In this document: positions 55,834 through 64,000 of the stretch, piece by piece
Position numbering within the stretch: the first letter of the stretch is position 1
Layout of the letters: each line of letters begins with the position of its first letter
Assembly: GCA_937996235.1 (NCBI GenBank)
Contig: CALKVK010000006.1
Coordinates: 310,001 to 374,000 of the forward strand
From: an uncultured bacterium
GTDB lineage: Bacteria; Planctomycetota; JAJSAM01; JAJVHW01
Direction: 5' to 3'
DNA length: 64,000 nucleotides
The notes under the pieces: model-generated
Seen by the model: the letters and a program-made list of their open reading frames with translations, nothing else
Told to the model about the DNA's origin: nothing
The model's database searches: none
Position numbers and translations under genes: made by a program

Positions 55834-58260
55834 ATGACCGACCCCCGCACCCGAGTCGTGGGCCGTGCCGTGCGCTGCGCGGTCGCCTCCGGCGCCGCGG
55901 CCGCCGTCCTGGCGCTGCTGCTCCCGCACACCCGCGCCGCGAGCGGCGACGCGTTCGTCGACACCGTGGACTTCGAGGTCGGCCCGAACGCGTCGGTCGA
56001 CGGCACGCTCCGCCCGGCCGAGGAGCGCGAGAGCTTCCCGCTGCTCGTGCCGCGCGGGAGCGTCGTGCGCGTGACCGCGAAGCCCCTCGGCGAGGGCGCG
56101 CGAGTGCTCGCGCTCGACCTGCTCGGACCCGACGCCGCGAGCGTCGCGACGGGTGCGCCGCGCGGTGCGGCCACGCGCATCGGGCCGCTGACGACAGCGG
56201 CGGGCGGCGTCCACGTGGTGCGTCTCTGCGGCGACGGCGAGAGCGACGGCGACTACCGGCTGAAGGTGAAGGCCAAGGCCCCGCGGCGCTGGGCGGGCGG
56301 CTCGGAGACCGACCTCGGCCCGGGCGAGGAGGCGACGTTCGCGTTCGGCGCCGCCGCGGGCAGCGTGGCGCGCATCGTGGCGGCGGCGTCGAAGAAGTCG
56401 GCGCTCCTGCCCGTCGTCACGGCGGTCTCCACGCCGACGGGCGGTGACATCGTTCCCGCCGCGCCGGCGGGCGGCGCGACGCGGCACGTCGTGCGCGACG
56501 TCGCGTGCGCGACGACCGGCGAGTACACGGTGCACCTGCGCAACGACGGCGCCGCCGGTGCGTGGTCGGTCACGGTCACCCTGGCGCCGCCCACGGCCCC
56601 GAAGGTCTCCTCGGACCTGCGCGATGCGGCGCTCGCCGGCGAGTTCAGCGGCACGCAGCCCGTGTTCGCGCGGAGCGTGGGCGCCGAGGGCGGCGTGGTG
56701 CAGCCGCTCGAAGGCGGCACCGGACTCGAGGGCGTCACGATCCAGGTGCCGGCCGGCGCCGTCTCCGACCCCGTCGTCGTGAGCATCGCGGGCGGCGAGG
56801 AGTTCTTCGTGGACGACGTCCAGCACGCGGGCGGCGCCACGTTCGAGTTCGGTCCGTCGGGTCTCTCGTTCGAGGAGGCCGTCACCGTCACGGTGCCCAT
56901 CGACACGCAGGCGTTCGACGACCCCGGGAGCGAGGCGACGAGCGTCGGCATCCAGGACGGCGCGACGGGCGAGGTCACGATCGTCCCGGCGTCGGTGGAC
57001 GTGGACGCGGGCACGCTGACGTTCCAGACGTCGCACTTCTCGCGCTTCCAACCGCTCTCCTCGCGCCCGCGGCCGTTCGCGGGCACGTTCGTGGAGCTCG
57101 AGCTCTCCGGCTCCCTCGAGAGCGGGTTCACCGACGAGATCGCGCTCGGCCTGCACGTCGTCCACGGCGACAAGGGGCCGCGCACCGGCAACACCGTCAC
57201 GCGCGACGTCGAGCGGACGCGGCTGCGCGTCACGCCGCGCTCGGGCGGCGGCTCGCTCATCGAGGGCGTCGTGGACCGGCGCGCGCAGAGCGGCGTCGTG
57301 TCGGCCGACACCGAGCTGACGCTCGACCTCGGCAACGTGCAGACCGTCTTCGAGCGCGGGCGCGGCGGCGACGTGCTCGTGCGGCGCATCGTGCAGCCCG
57401 GCCAGCTCGGCACCGCCGTGCTCCTGCGGCGCGCGAAGGGCACGCCCACGCGCAGCGTGCTGCGCGGCACGTGGCACGCGCTCGTCGTCGAGTTCGGCGC
57501 CGCGCACGCGGGGGCGTCGGGCGCGACCGTGCGCAGCGTCACGGGCCAGACCTTCGAGCTCGACGTGGACCCGCTCGGACGCGCGACGCCGTCGGACGTC
57601 GTGCGCACGGTCACGCGCTGGCCGGGCGCCGCGGGCCGCCCCGTCACGAAGACCGACCGGCGCCCGGTGCCGCGCGGCTCGCTGCTGCCCGCGGGCGACG
57701 ACGTCGCGCTGACCCTCGCGGTCGGACTCGACGCGGGACTCGACGAGGTCGTGCTCGCGCCCGTCGTGCGCGGCGACGCGCTCGTCGGCGTGGCGCGCGC
57801 GTTCTCGGGCGTCGCGGACGATCTCGACTCCGCCACGCTGCGGCTCGTGGTCCTCGTGCGCGCCGGTTCGGGCGGCGACGCGGCGCTGCTGCGCGGGCGC
57901 TCGCTCGTGCGCGGGTTCGGCGTGGACGTCCACGAGGACGCCGGCTCCGTCGCGGCGATCCCCACGCGCGTGGACGTCTCGCTGCTCGACGCCGACGTGC
58001 TGCACGACGGCGCGGGCGGTCTGGCCGTCTCGGGACTGCGCGCCGTGCTCTCGCACGACGGCGCGGGCGAGCCGCTCCCCGGCACGTTCACGCTCGACGG
58101 CACGGGCACGTACCGCGTCGCGCGCGACCTCGTCTACGCCGAGTCGCGGCCGCTCGCCGTCGGCGCGCTGCTGCGCCGGCGCGGGCTCTACGTCGCGGCC
58201 GCGTTCGACGACGGACGCTTCACCCTCGGCTTCGGCGTGCCGACACGCAACCAGGACTGA
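55834..58260 (+). CDS. Secreted multi-domain beta protein with ZU5-like domain
   Basis: ATG 55834 gives 808 residues with a signal peptide (AAAAVLALLLPHTRAASG). An N-terminal pre-peptidase-C-like module (DTVDFEVGPNASVDGTLRPAEERESFPLLVPRGSVVRVTAK) is followed by a second such module near residue 150. A ZU5-like segment lies at about 285-400 (GGVVQPLEGGTGLEGVTIQVPAGAVSDPVVVSIAGGEE). The remaining half has repeated beta strands without a name. It has no catalytic motif and looks like an extracellular structural protein. The SEC-C gene starts 3 nt after its stop. Confidence 0.65.
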   Translation: MTDPRTRVVGRAVRCAVASGAAAAVLALLLPHTRAASGDAFVDTVDFEVGPNASVDGTLRPAEERESFPLLVPRGSVVRVTAKPLGEGARVLALDLLGPDAASVATGAPRGAATRIGPLTTAAGGVHVVRLCGDGESDGDYRLKVKAKAPRRWAGGSETDLGPGEEATFAFGAAAGSVARIVAAASKKSALLPVVTAVSTPTGGDIVPAAPAGGATRHVVRDVACATTGEYTVHLRNDGAAGAWSVTVTLAPPTAPKVSSDLRDAALAGEFSGTQPVFARSVGAEGGVVQPLEGGTGLEGVTIQVPAGAVSDPVVVSIAGGEEFFVDDVQHAGGATFEFGPSGLSFEEAVTVTVPIDTQAFDDPGSEATSVGIQDGATGEVTIVPASVDVDAGTLTFQTSHFSRFQPLSSRPRPFAGTFVELELSGSLESGFTDEIALGLHVVHGDKGPRTGNTVTRDVERTRLRVTPRSGGGSLIEGVVDRRAQSGVVSADTELTLDLGNVQTVFERGRGGDVLVRRIVQPGQLGTAVLLRRAKGTPTRSVLRGTWHALVVEFGAAHAGASGATVRSVTGQTFELDVDPLGRATPSDVVRTVTRWPGAAGRPVTKTDRRPVPRGSLLPAGDDVALTLAVGLDAGLDEVVLAPVVRGDALVGVARAFSGVADDLDSATLRLVVLVRAGSGGDAALLRGRSLVRGFGVDVHEDAGSVAAIPTRVDVSLLDADVLHDGAGGLAVSGLRAVLSHDGAGEPLPGTFTLDGTGTYRVARDLVYAESRPLAVGALLRRRGLYVAAAFDDGRFTLGFGVPTRNQD

Positions 58261-58263
58261 GCC

Positions 58264-58728
58264 GTGCCGAGCAGCTACCTGCGCGAGACCGTCGAGAACT
58301 GGGTCTCCGACTTCGTGGACGCGGAGGCGGCGCGCGCGCTCGCGCCGGTCGTCCGCGAGTACGCGTCCGAGTTCCTCGTCACGCTGCTCGTGGACGCCTG
58401 CGAGTTCGCGACCTGCGCGCCGGGCGAGGTCGCCGAGCCCGAGCTGCGGCGCGCGTTCCTCGGCGCGGTCGCGCGCACCGAGCTGCCCGCGTCGGTGCAC
58501 GAGGGCGTCCCGGACGCGTGCGCGGCGTTCCTCGCCGAGCTCGAGCGCGTCGGGCGTGTCGCCGACGGGCGCAGCGCGGGACTCGCGCTGCGGGCCGCGC
58601 GGGGCGCGTACCTCGCCGCGTCGGGCGTCGTGCGCACGCCGCTGCGTCGGCCGGCGCCGAAGATCTCGCCGAACGACCCGTGTCCGTGCGGCAGCGGGCG
58701 CAAGTACAAGAAGTGCTGCAGTGGCTGA
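58264..58728 (+). CDS. SEC-C metal-binding domain protein
   Basis: GTG 58264 gives 154 residues. The C-terminus carries a canonical SEC-C zinc motif, NDPCPCGSGRKYKKCCSG, with Cys140, Cys142, Cys151 and Cys152 as likely ligands. The N-terminal 120 residues are helical and unfamiliar. SEC-C tails occur on SecA and on many otherwise unrelated proteins, where they bind zinc and SecB or ribosomes. The rest of SecA is not here. The stop overlaps the next gene by 8 nt. Confidence 0.85.
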   Translation: MPSSYLRETVENWVSDFVDAEAARALAPVVREYASEFLVTLLVDACEFATCAPGEVAEPELRRAFLGAVARTELPASVHEGVPDACAAFLAELERVGRVADGRSAGLALRAARGAYLAASGVVRTPLRRPAPKISPNDPCPCGSGRKYKKCCSG

Positions 58729-59269
58729 CGCGCCGCGCCCCGAGGACCAGCGCGTCTGGAACGCGGCGTCGCCGTTCGCGCAGGCGCTGTTCCTCTACGC
58801 GGCGGCACTCGTCGGCGCCGGCGTGGCGACGCAGGCGATGGCGCCGCCCGGCGTGCCGGCGCGCGACGAGTACGTGGTGCCGGGGGCTGCCGCCGCGGTG
58901 CTCGCGATCCTCGCCATCGTGACGCTCCAGTACCCGCGCGCGCGGGGCCTCGCGCTCGGTGCGATGCGCCTCGGGCTCGCTGTGCCGCTGGTCTGCGCGG
59001 CGGCCTACGCCGTCCGCGCCTGGGACACGAACGACGCGCTGCGGCGCAGCCACGCCTGCGAGGCAGAGTACGCCGCAGCCGTCGTCGCCGGCAGCGTGCC
59101 GATGGGCGACGAGGCCGAGCGCGCGCGCTTCTTCGAGGCGCGCGGCGCACCCGACCACGACGTCGCGTACCGCCGCGACGCCGCTCTGCTCGTCGCGCTC
59201 GGCAGCGTCGCGGCCTTCGGCTACCTGATGGCGCGGCGCGTCCGGCCCGATCCGCGCAGCCGGGGCTGA
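58721..59269 (+). CDS. Small integral membrane protein
   Basis: GTG 58721 overlaps the SEC-C gene by 8 nt and gives 182 residues. Three or four hydrophobic helices are visible (FAQALFLYAAALVGAGVATQ, AAAVLAILAIVTLQ, LGLAVPLVCAAAYAVRAW and ALLVALGSVAAFGYLMA). The loop between helices 3 and 4 has a conserved-looking SHACEAEYAAAVVAG ... ERARFFEARG segment. I do not recognise the family. Coupling to the SEC-C gene suggests joint expression. Confidence 0.65.
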   Translation: MADAPRPEDQRVWNAASPFAQALFLYAAALVGAGVATQAMAPPGVPARDEYVVPGAAAAVLAILAIVTLQYPRARGLALGAMRLGLAVPLVCAAAYAVRAWDTNDALRRSHACEAEYAAAVVAGSVPMGDEAERARFFEARGAPDHDVAYRRDAALLVALGSVAAFGYLMARRVRPDPRSRG

Positions 59270-59354
59270 CTCCCGGACCGGGCGCGACGGACGCTTCACG
59301 TGCTCGTCCGTTAGCCTCAGGCGTCCATCCACGGAGCCCCTCGGAGACGCCGCC

Positions 59355-60548
59355 ATGCCGACCACCTCGCGCGCCCTCGCCACGTCCGCAGCCCTGGTCC
59401 TCGCCGTCGCGCTCGGCGCGTGCGACGCCGCTAAGGAGCAGCCCGCGGCTCCCGCGGGCGGTGCGGAGACGGGCGGACAGCCGAACGCGGGGGGCGACGC
59501 GAGCGCGCTGCGCGCGGCGTACGACCGCGGGCTCGACTTCCTCGCGAAGGCGCAGAAGGACGGGAAGTTCGAGGTGCAGGGCGCGCCGCACGTGGGCGTG
59601 ACCGCACTCGCCGTCGCGCCGTTCCTGAACCGCCCGGGCGGGCGCCGCGCGAGCGACACGTTCGTGGACGCGTCGCTCGCGTGGATCGCGTCGAAGGTCG
59701 GGCCCGACGGCTCCGTCGAGGCGGAGTTCTCGTCGAACTACGAGACCTCGGCCGCGATCCTCGCGCTGGCCGCGTCGCGGGACGCGCAGTACCGCCCGGT
59801 GATCGACCGCGCGGCGGCGTACATCAAGAAGCTGCAGTACGCGGAGCAGGGTCACCCGAGCTACGGCGGCATCGGCTACGGCGACGACGGCCCGCGCTCG
59901 GACCTGAGCAACACGTACTACTCGCTCGCGAGCCTGAAGGCGGCGGGCGTCTCGCCGGACGACCCGGTGTTCCAGCGCGCGCTCGTGTTCCTCGGGCGCG
60001 TGCAGAACCGCAAGGAGAACGAGACGGCCGGCGAGCCGACGCAGTGGAAGGGCGAGAACGGCGAGGCGATCGTCCGCGGCGACGACGGCGGCGGGTACTA
60101 CTACCCCGGCGAGAGCAAGGCGGGCACCGACGCGCTGCCCGACGGCACGCACGTGCTGCGCTCGTACGGCTCGATGACGTACACGCTGCTCGGCTGCTAC
60201 CACATGGCCGGGCTCGACCGCAGCGACCCGCGCGTCGCCGCCGCCGTCGAGTGGGTGTCGAAGCACTGGGCCGTGGACCGCAACCCGGGCATGCCGCCCG
60301 AGCAGGCGCGGCTCGGCCTCTACTACTACTACGCCGCGATCGGGAAGACGCTCCCGGAGGTCGGTCTCGACACGCTCGAGACGCCGTCCTCCGGCAAGGT
60401 GGACTGGCGCGCCGAGCTCTCGAAGACGCTCCTCGCGGCGCAGCGGCCGGACGGCTCGTGGGCGAACGACACCGCGCGCTGGATGGAGGCCGACCCCGTG
60501 CTCGCGACGGCGTACGCGCTGACGGCCCTGCGCGGCTGCGAGCGCTGA
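59355..60548 (+). CDS. Lipoprotein prenyltransferase/squalene-oxidase-repeat protein
   Basis: ATG 59355 gives 397 residues with a lipoprotein signal ending LGAC (Cys23). After a Gly/Ala linker, alpha-toroid repeats typical of squalene cyclase or prenyltransferase follow: AYDRGLDFLAKAQKDGKFEVQGAPHVGVTALAVAPFL, HPSYGGIGYGDDGPRSDLSNTYYSLASLKAAG and LLAAQRPDGSWANDTARWMEADPVLATAYALTAL. The motif DGPRSDLSNTYYSL recurs in exported planctomycete proteins of this type. It lacks the DxDD catalytic motif of true cyclases, so catalysis is uncertain. It is a relative of the secreted protein at 3411. TAGCCT (59312-59317) may be its -10. Confidence 0.75.
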   Translation: MPTTSRALATSAALVLAVALGACDAAKEQPAAPAGGAETGGQPNAGGDASALRAAYDRGLDFLAKAQKDGKFEVQGAPHVGVTALAVAPFLNRPGGRRASDTFVDASLAWIASKVGPDGSVEAEFSSNYETSAAILALAASRDAQYRPVIDRAAAYIKKLQYAEQGHPSYGGIGYGDDGPRSDLSNTYYSLASLKAAGVSPDDPVFQRALVFLGRVQNRKENETAGEPTQWKGENGEAIVRGDDGGGYYYPGESKAGTDALPDGTHVLRSYGSMTYTLLGCYHMAGLDRSDPRVAAAVEWVSKHWAVDRNPGMPPEQARLGLYYYYAAIGKTLPEVGLDTLETPSSGKVDWRAELSKTLLAAQRPDGSWANDTARWMEADPVLATAYALTALRGCER

Positions 60549-60570
60549 CCCGCGGAGTCGTTCCCCGCCG

Positions 60571-63006
60571 TCAGACCGGCTGGTGTCGCGGCGAGTCGAG
60601 GACGCTGCGCAGCTTGAGCGCCAGCGCCGACGGCGTGAACGGCTTCGGCAGGAAGCCGTCGGCGCCGGCCAGGTGCTCCTCGACGTGCTCCGAATCGGCG
60701 GCGTAGCCGCTCATCAGCAGGACGCGCGCGTTCGGCTGCGCGCGCCGCATGCGCGGGACGAACTCGAGGCCGCCGATGCGCGGCATCACGACGTCGGAGA
60801 CGACGACGTCGAAGTGCGCGCGGTCCGCGATCTCGAGCGCGTGCACGCCGTCGACCGCGGGCGTGACGTGGTAGCCGCTCTCGCGCAGGACCTCGACCAC
60901 GAACTCGCGCACGTCCGCGTCGTCCTCGACGACGAGCACGCGCTCGTTGCCGCCGGGCGCGCCGCCGGTCGGCGCCGGCTCCGGCGACCAGTCCGTGGCG
61001 GGCGCGCGGGCGAGCGGCAGCTCGATCGTGAACGTCGTGCCCTTGCCGACCTGCGAGCGCACGCGCACCACGCCGCCGCTCTGGCGCACGATGCCGTACA
61101 CCATCGCGAGCCCGAGACCCGTGCCGCGCCCCGGCTCCTTCGTCGTGAAGAACGGCTCGAAGATGCGCGCGAGCACGGTCTCGTCCATCCCGCAGCCCGT
61201 GTCGGACGCGGCGATCGCGACGTAGGTGCCGGGCTGCACGTCCTCGCGCGCGGCCTCGCGCGGATCGAGCTCGACCAGCGACGTGCGGATCGAGAAGCGT
61301 CCGCCCGTCGGCATCGCGTCGCGCGAGTTGACGGCGAGGTTCACGAGCACCTGTTCGATGGCCGTGGGATCCGCGTGCACGTGGGCCTCGGGCGCCGCGA
61401 GCGTCGTCTCGACGTCCACGTCCTCGCCGATCATGCGGCACAGCATCTTCGACGTCTCCTCGACGACCTCGTCGACGGGGAAGACGCGCGTCTCGAGGAT
61501 CTGCTTGCGGCTGAACGCGAGCAGGCGCTTCGTCAGGTCGGCGGCGCGCTCCGCGGAGCGCGCGATCGACTCGACGTGCTCGGTGGCCTGCTCGTCCGCG
61601 CGCACGTGGTCCACGAGCAGCGCGGCGTGGCCGCTCATCACGAGCAGCAGGTTGTTGAAGTCGTGTGCGACGCCGCCCGCGAGGCGGCCGAGCGACTCGA
61701 GGCGCTGCGCGTGGCGGAGCTGGTTCTCGAGGCGCTTGCGCTCGCTCACGTCGCGTCCGACGCCGACCGCGCCGGCGATGCGCCGTCCGTCGCGCAGCGG
61801 GCTGAGCTGCAGCTCGAACGTGCGGTAGCTGCCGTCCGCGACGCGCACCCGCACCTCGAAGAGCCGCGACGCGTTCTCGCGCCGCACCGCGATCAGCGCG
61901 CGCTCGATCCGCAGCAGGTCGTCCGGGTGCACGAGCGGCGTGAAGTGGCGACCGAGCCAGTCGGAGCGGCCGTGGCCCGTCACCGTCTCGAACGCGCGGT
62001 TCAGCGAGACGACGCGTCCCTCGGCGTCGATGACCACGACGACGTCGGGCAGCGCGTCCACCAGCTCGCTGAAGCGCGCCTCGGCGACGTGCGTGCGCTC
62101 CTCCGCGCGGCGCCTGCCGAGCGTCGCGGCGAGCACGTTCGCGACGGCCTGCAGGAACGTGACGTCCTCGGCGGCGAACGCGTTCACGCGGCGCGAGTGG
62201 ACGACGAGCAGGCCGATGGGGCCGCTCTCGCCGGGGATCGCGACGCACGCCTCGGAGCGCACGCCCGCCGCGACGACGCGCGCGCGCGGCACGAAGCGCT
62301 CCTCGACCCCGACGTCGGCGACGACGACGGGGGCGGAGGAGCGCAGCGCGAAGCCGGCGAGCGTGCGCTGCGCCTCGGGGTCCCGCGCCGTGCCGACGAG
62401 CCCGGGCTCCCAGCCGTCGCCGGCGCGCAGCACCAGCTCCGACGTCCGCTCGTCGTGCTCGAGCACCTCCGAGAGGTCGGCGGAGACCCCGGCCGCCGCG
62501 GTGCGCGCGCCCGCGGCGAGCACGGCGTCGACGTCGGTGCCGCGCAGCGCGTCCGTCGCGAGCTCGGCGACGAGCGCGTTCTGGCGCGCGCGGTCGCGCA
62601 TCGCGGCCTCCGCGCGCACGCGCTCGGTGACGTCGATCGACACGCCGATGACGCCGTGGCCGCGCGCCGCGTCGAACATCACGATGCTCTCGAAGGACCA
62701 GTCGCCGGCCGTGCTCGTGCCGTACGACACGAACTGCACGACCTCGCCCGCGAGCGCGCGGCGGATGGGTTCGGCCGCCTGCGGGTAGAGCTCGAACGCG
62801 GACTGGCCGACGGCCTCGCCGTCGCGCAGCCCGAGTCGCTCCAGACCGGCACCCGTCGAGAGGCGGAACGTGCCCGCCTCGTCGAGCTCCCACAGCACCA
62901 CGGGCAGACCGGTCGCGGCCGCCCGCATGATCTCGGCCCGTTGGCGAAGATCAGCCGCCGCCTCGCCGGAGTCCCCTACAGCTCCGTGCTCTCGCGTCAC
63001 GCTCAC
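60571..63006 (-). CDS. PAS/GAF hybrid sensor histidine kinase
   Basis: GTG at 63006 (or GTG 63000) gives about 811 residues, 25 nt after the stop of the upstream lipoprotein gene. Domains in order are a PAS-like start (AATGLPVVLWELDEAGTFRLSTG), a GAF domain (VLEHDERTSELVLRAG ... ACVAIPGESGPIGLLVVHS), a PAS domain (VDALPDVVVVIDAEGRVVSLNRAFETVTG), HisKA with His448 in GGVAHDFNNLLLVMSG, HATPase (NLAVNSRDAMPTGG, DTGCGMDE, GTGLGLAMVYG) and a receiver with Asp738 in VVSDVVMPR. No membrane helix is seen, so signals are probably cytoplasmic, such as redox or small ligands via GAF/PAS. A separate response regulator is not encoded adjacent. Confidence 0.92.
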   Translation of the reverse strand: MSVTREHGAVGDSGEAAADLRQRAEIMRAAATGLPVVLWELDEAGTFRLSTGAGLERLGLRDGEAVGQSAFELYPQAAEPIRRALAGEVVQFVSYGTSTAGDWSFESIVMFDAARGHGVIGVSIDVTERVRAEAAMRDRARQNALVAELATDALRGTDVDAVLAAGARTAAAGVSADLSEVLEHDERTSELVLRAGDGWEPGLVGTARDPEAQRTLAGFALRSSAPVVVADVGVEERFVPRARVVAAGVRSEACVAIPGESGPIGLLVVHSRRVNAFAAEDVTFLQAVANVLAATLGRRRAEERTHVAEARFSELVDALPDVVVVIDAEGRVVSLNRAFETVTGHGRSDWLGRHFTPLVHPDDLLRIERALIAVRRENASRLFEVRVRVADGSYRTFELQLSPLRDGRRIAGAVGVGRDVSERKRLENQLRHAQRLESLGRLAGGVAHDFNNLLLVMSGHAALLVDHVRADEQATEHVESIARSAERAADLTKRLLAFSRKQILETRVFPVDEVVEETSKMLCRMIGEDVDVETTLAAPEAHVHADPTAIEQVLVNLAVNSRDAMPTGGRFSIRTSLVELDPREAAREDVQPGTYVAIAASDTGCGMDETVLARIFEPFFTTKEPGRGTGLGLAMVYGIVRQSGGVVRVRSQVGKGTTFTIELPLARAPATDWSPEPAPTGGAPGGNERVLVVEDDADVREFVVEVLRESGYHVTPAVDGVHALEIADRAHFDVVVSDVVMPRIGGLEFVPRMRRAQPNARVLLMSGYAADSEHVEEHLAGADGFLPKPFTPSALALKLRSVLDSPRHQPV

Positions 63007-63031
63007 CCGCTGCGGACGACCCGCTTGTCCC

Positions 63032-63961
63032 TCAGTCGCGGCGCTCCAGCCGGATGCCGAAGGCGGACCGGCGGAGCCCCTCAGCGAGCCTATCGGCAGT
63101 CTCGCGGTCGAAACCTTCGCCGGGCGGGCGGATTTCCGCGGCGTCCGCCAGCGGCGAGGTGAGCACCGGGGCGGCGATGACGTGTCCGTCCACGACCACG
63201 GCGAGGGGCTTGCCCAGGTAGTGCTGCGTGAACTCGAGGAACGCGGCGCGGCGGTCCTCGGCGAGCACGACGAGCACCGACGAGCCCGTCGCGTCGTGGC
63301 GCGCCGAGGCGGCGCACAGGTCGCGCGCGCCGAAGACCTCGCGCAGCAGCACCTCGCCGAGCTCCTGCTCCGCGGCGGCGAGCGCCTTCTCGTCGCGCGG
63401 CTCGCGGGCACGCTCCGCCGCCACGCGCTCGACCACCGGCACCTCCGGCACGATCAGGAGGACCTCGCCCTCGCCGAGCCGCGGGTCGAGCGGGAACCAC
63501 GCGAAGCCTTCGGTCACGAGGTACATGTCGCCGAGCGTGTCGCGACGCGTCCGCTCGCGGTTCTCGAACTCGGCCGGCGCGCGCACGCGGAAGCGGAACT
63601 CGATCTCGTGCTCGATGGCCTGCGCCGCGCGCGCCTCGGCGTCCGGCGCCTCGCCGAACCGTGCGACGAGGCGCGTGGGCTCGGGGAACGCGACGCTCGC
63701 GGCCGGGAGCCCGATGCCCGTGAGGCGTGCGCTGAGCACGTGGACCAGGTTCGCCTGGGCCGCGGCGCTCGGCGGATCGCCGAAGTCGTCGTGGGCGTCG
63801 TACGTCAGCGTGTGCGCGGGCGCCGCGACGGGGGTCTTGGCGGGCGGCGGCGCGGGTGCGGGACCGCCCTCCGGCGCGCGGTCGCGGCATCCGGCCGCAC
63901 CCGTGAACGCGACGGCGAGCAGGGCGGCGGCCAGCAGGCGGGTGGGGGCGCGGCGCGTCAT
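63032..63961 (-). CDS. Lipoprotein with SecD-P1-like domain
   Basis: The product has 309 residues with a lipoprotein signal ending GAAGC (Cys25). The C-terminal half matches the P1 head of the translocation factor SecD: RLTGIGLPAASVAFPEP (a typical 'gl.'-type repeat), HDATGSSVLVVLAEDRRAAFLEFTQHYLGKPLAVVVDGHVIAAPVLTSPL and GEGFDRETADRLAEGLRRS. The transmembrane part of SecD is absent. It is probably a periplasmic, lipid-anchored protein of unknown partner that copies the SecD substrate-binding head. The histidine kinase follows 25 nt downstream, likely in the same transcript. Confidence 0.7.
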   Translation of the reverse strand: MTRRAPTRLLAAALLAVAFTGAAGCRDRAPEGGPAPAPPPAKTPVAAPAHTLTYDAHDDFGDPPSAAAQANLVHVLSARLTGIGLPAASVAFPEPTRLVARFGEAPDAEARAAQAIEHEIEFRFRVRAPAEFENRERTRRDTLGDMYLVTEGFAWFPLDPRLGEGEVLLIVPEVPVVERVAAERAREPRDEKALAAAEQELGEVLLREVFGARDLCAASARHDATGSSVLVVLAEDRRAAFLEFTQHYLGKPLAVVVDGHVIAAPVLTSPLADAAEIRPPGEGFDRETADRLAEGLRRSAFGIRLERRD

Positions 63962-64000
63962 CGCGCGTCAGTCTATGCACCGGAGCCGCGGGTCGCGAGC

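Noticed and set aside
55372..58500. A 1042-codon antisense frame over the ZU5-like gene
   Set aside because: It has shadow-type composition (Arg/His/Gly-rich, no hydrophobic core); the plus strand has a signal peptide and recognisable domains.
1..64000. tRNA, rRNA, prophage or transposase genes
   Set aside because: I saw no cloverleaf with a conserved T-loop, no rRNA stretches, no integrase, capsid or DDE transposase motif on either strand.

Overview
The window is a very GC-rich bacterial chromosome segment with densely packed genes on both strands, many GTG starts, 1-8 nt overlaps inside operons, and no rRNA, tRNA, CRISPR array, transposase or phage gene that I can see. The gene content best fits Planctomycetota, though a related high-GC phylum such as Acidobacteriota or Myxococcota cannot be excluded. 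The pointers are secreted FG-GAP, LamG and toroidal cyclase-like proteins, a prepilin-like protein of the 'DIDGDGVPEYG' type, an ECF sigma factor coupled to a Ser/Thr kinase with WD40 repeats, and carboxypeptidase-regulatory-like repeats.

Left part (1 to about 12.5 kb). This stretch looks looser and less extremely GC-biased than the rest. It holds a prepilin-like protein, a VapBC toxin-antitoxin pair with a perfect operator palindrome, a secreted HEAT/VWA protein, a secreted toroidal cyclase-like protein, a large anchored beta-domain protein behind a textbook TTGACA promoter, a stop-interrupted gene beside decayed sequence (8.3-9.7 kb), a LamG protein and a secretin-N-like lipoprotein. Inverted repeats sit at 9.1-9.3 and 12.4-12.5 kb.

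Centre (12.5-34 kb). After a four-CBS protein comes the most interesting locus (13526-19386): a subtilisin-like protease, an ECF sigma factor, a small zinc-finger anti-sigma-like protein and a TPR-CHAT protease, packed with gaps of 12, -4 and 9 nt. It suggests a protease-gated sigma switch like the one controlled by Csx29 in type III-E CRISPR, but with no CRISPR. Next are FG-GAP, TPR and other secreted proteins. Five copies of a REP-like palindrome (ACGAACGGTGTC-N-GACACCGTTCGT) occur between 23.0 and 32.2 kb. An ECF sigma factor is translationally coupled to a WD40 Ser/Thr kinase.

34-49 kb. Polyphosphate turnover (Ppx/GppA-HD and PPK1, convergent), a ferritin-like diiron protein divergent from an OsmC peroxidase across a long imperfect palindrome, a lipoprotein MsrB, and a xanthine-dehydrogenase-type molybdenum hydroxylase operon (2Fe-2S with Tat signal, Mo subunit, FAD subunit, a Cys-rich 80-residue protein, a quinone-reductase-like enzyme). 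This runs into an ABC ATPase/FtsX permease/DUF3299 lipoprotein set resembling the Zur-controlled PA4063-PA4066 locus of Pseudomonas, interrupted by a polytopic mannosyltransferase-like protein, then a peptidase E-like hydrolase.

49-64 kb. A four-gene set of C39-like peptidase, RimK-type ATP-grasp ligase, GCS2-type ligase and N-formylglutamate amidohydrolase is probably a ribosome-independent peptide or amide synthesis system of unknown product. It is followed by Fpg, a beta-propeller protein, a ZU5-like secreted protein, a SEC-C protein, a membrane protein, a lipoprotein cyclase-like toroid, a PAS/GAF hybrid histidine kinase and a SecD-P1-like lipoprotein.

Starts were chosen by signal peptide, Shine-Dalgarno and overlap. 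Several genes seem leaderless, with a TANNNT hexamer 6-8 nt before the start codon.
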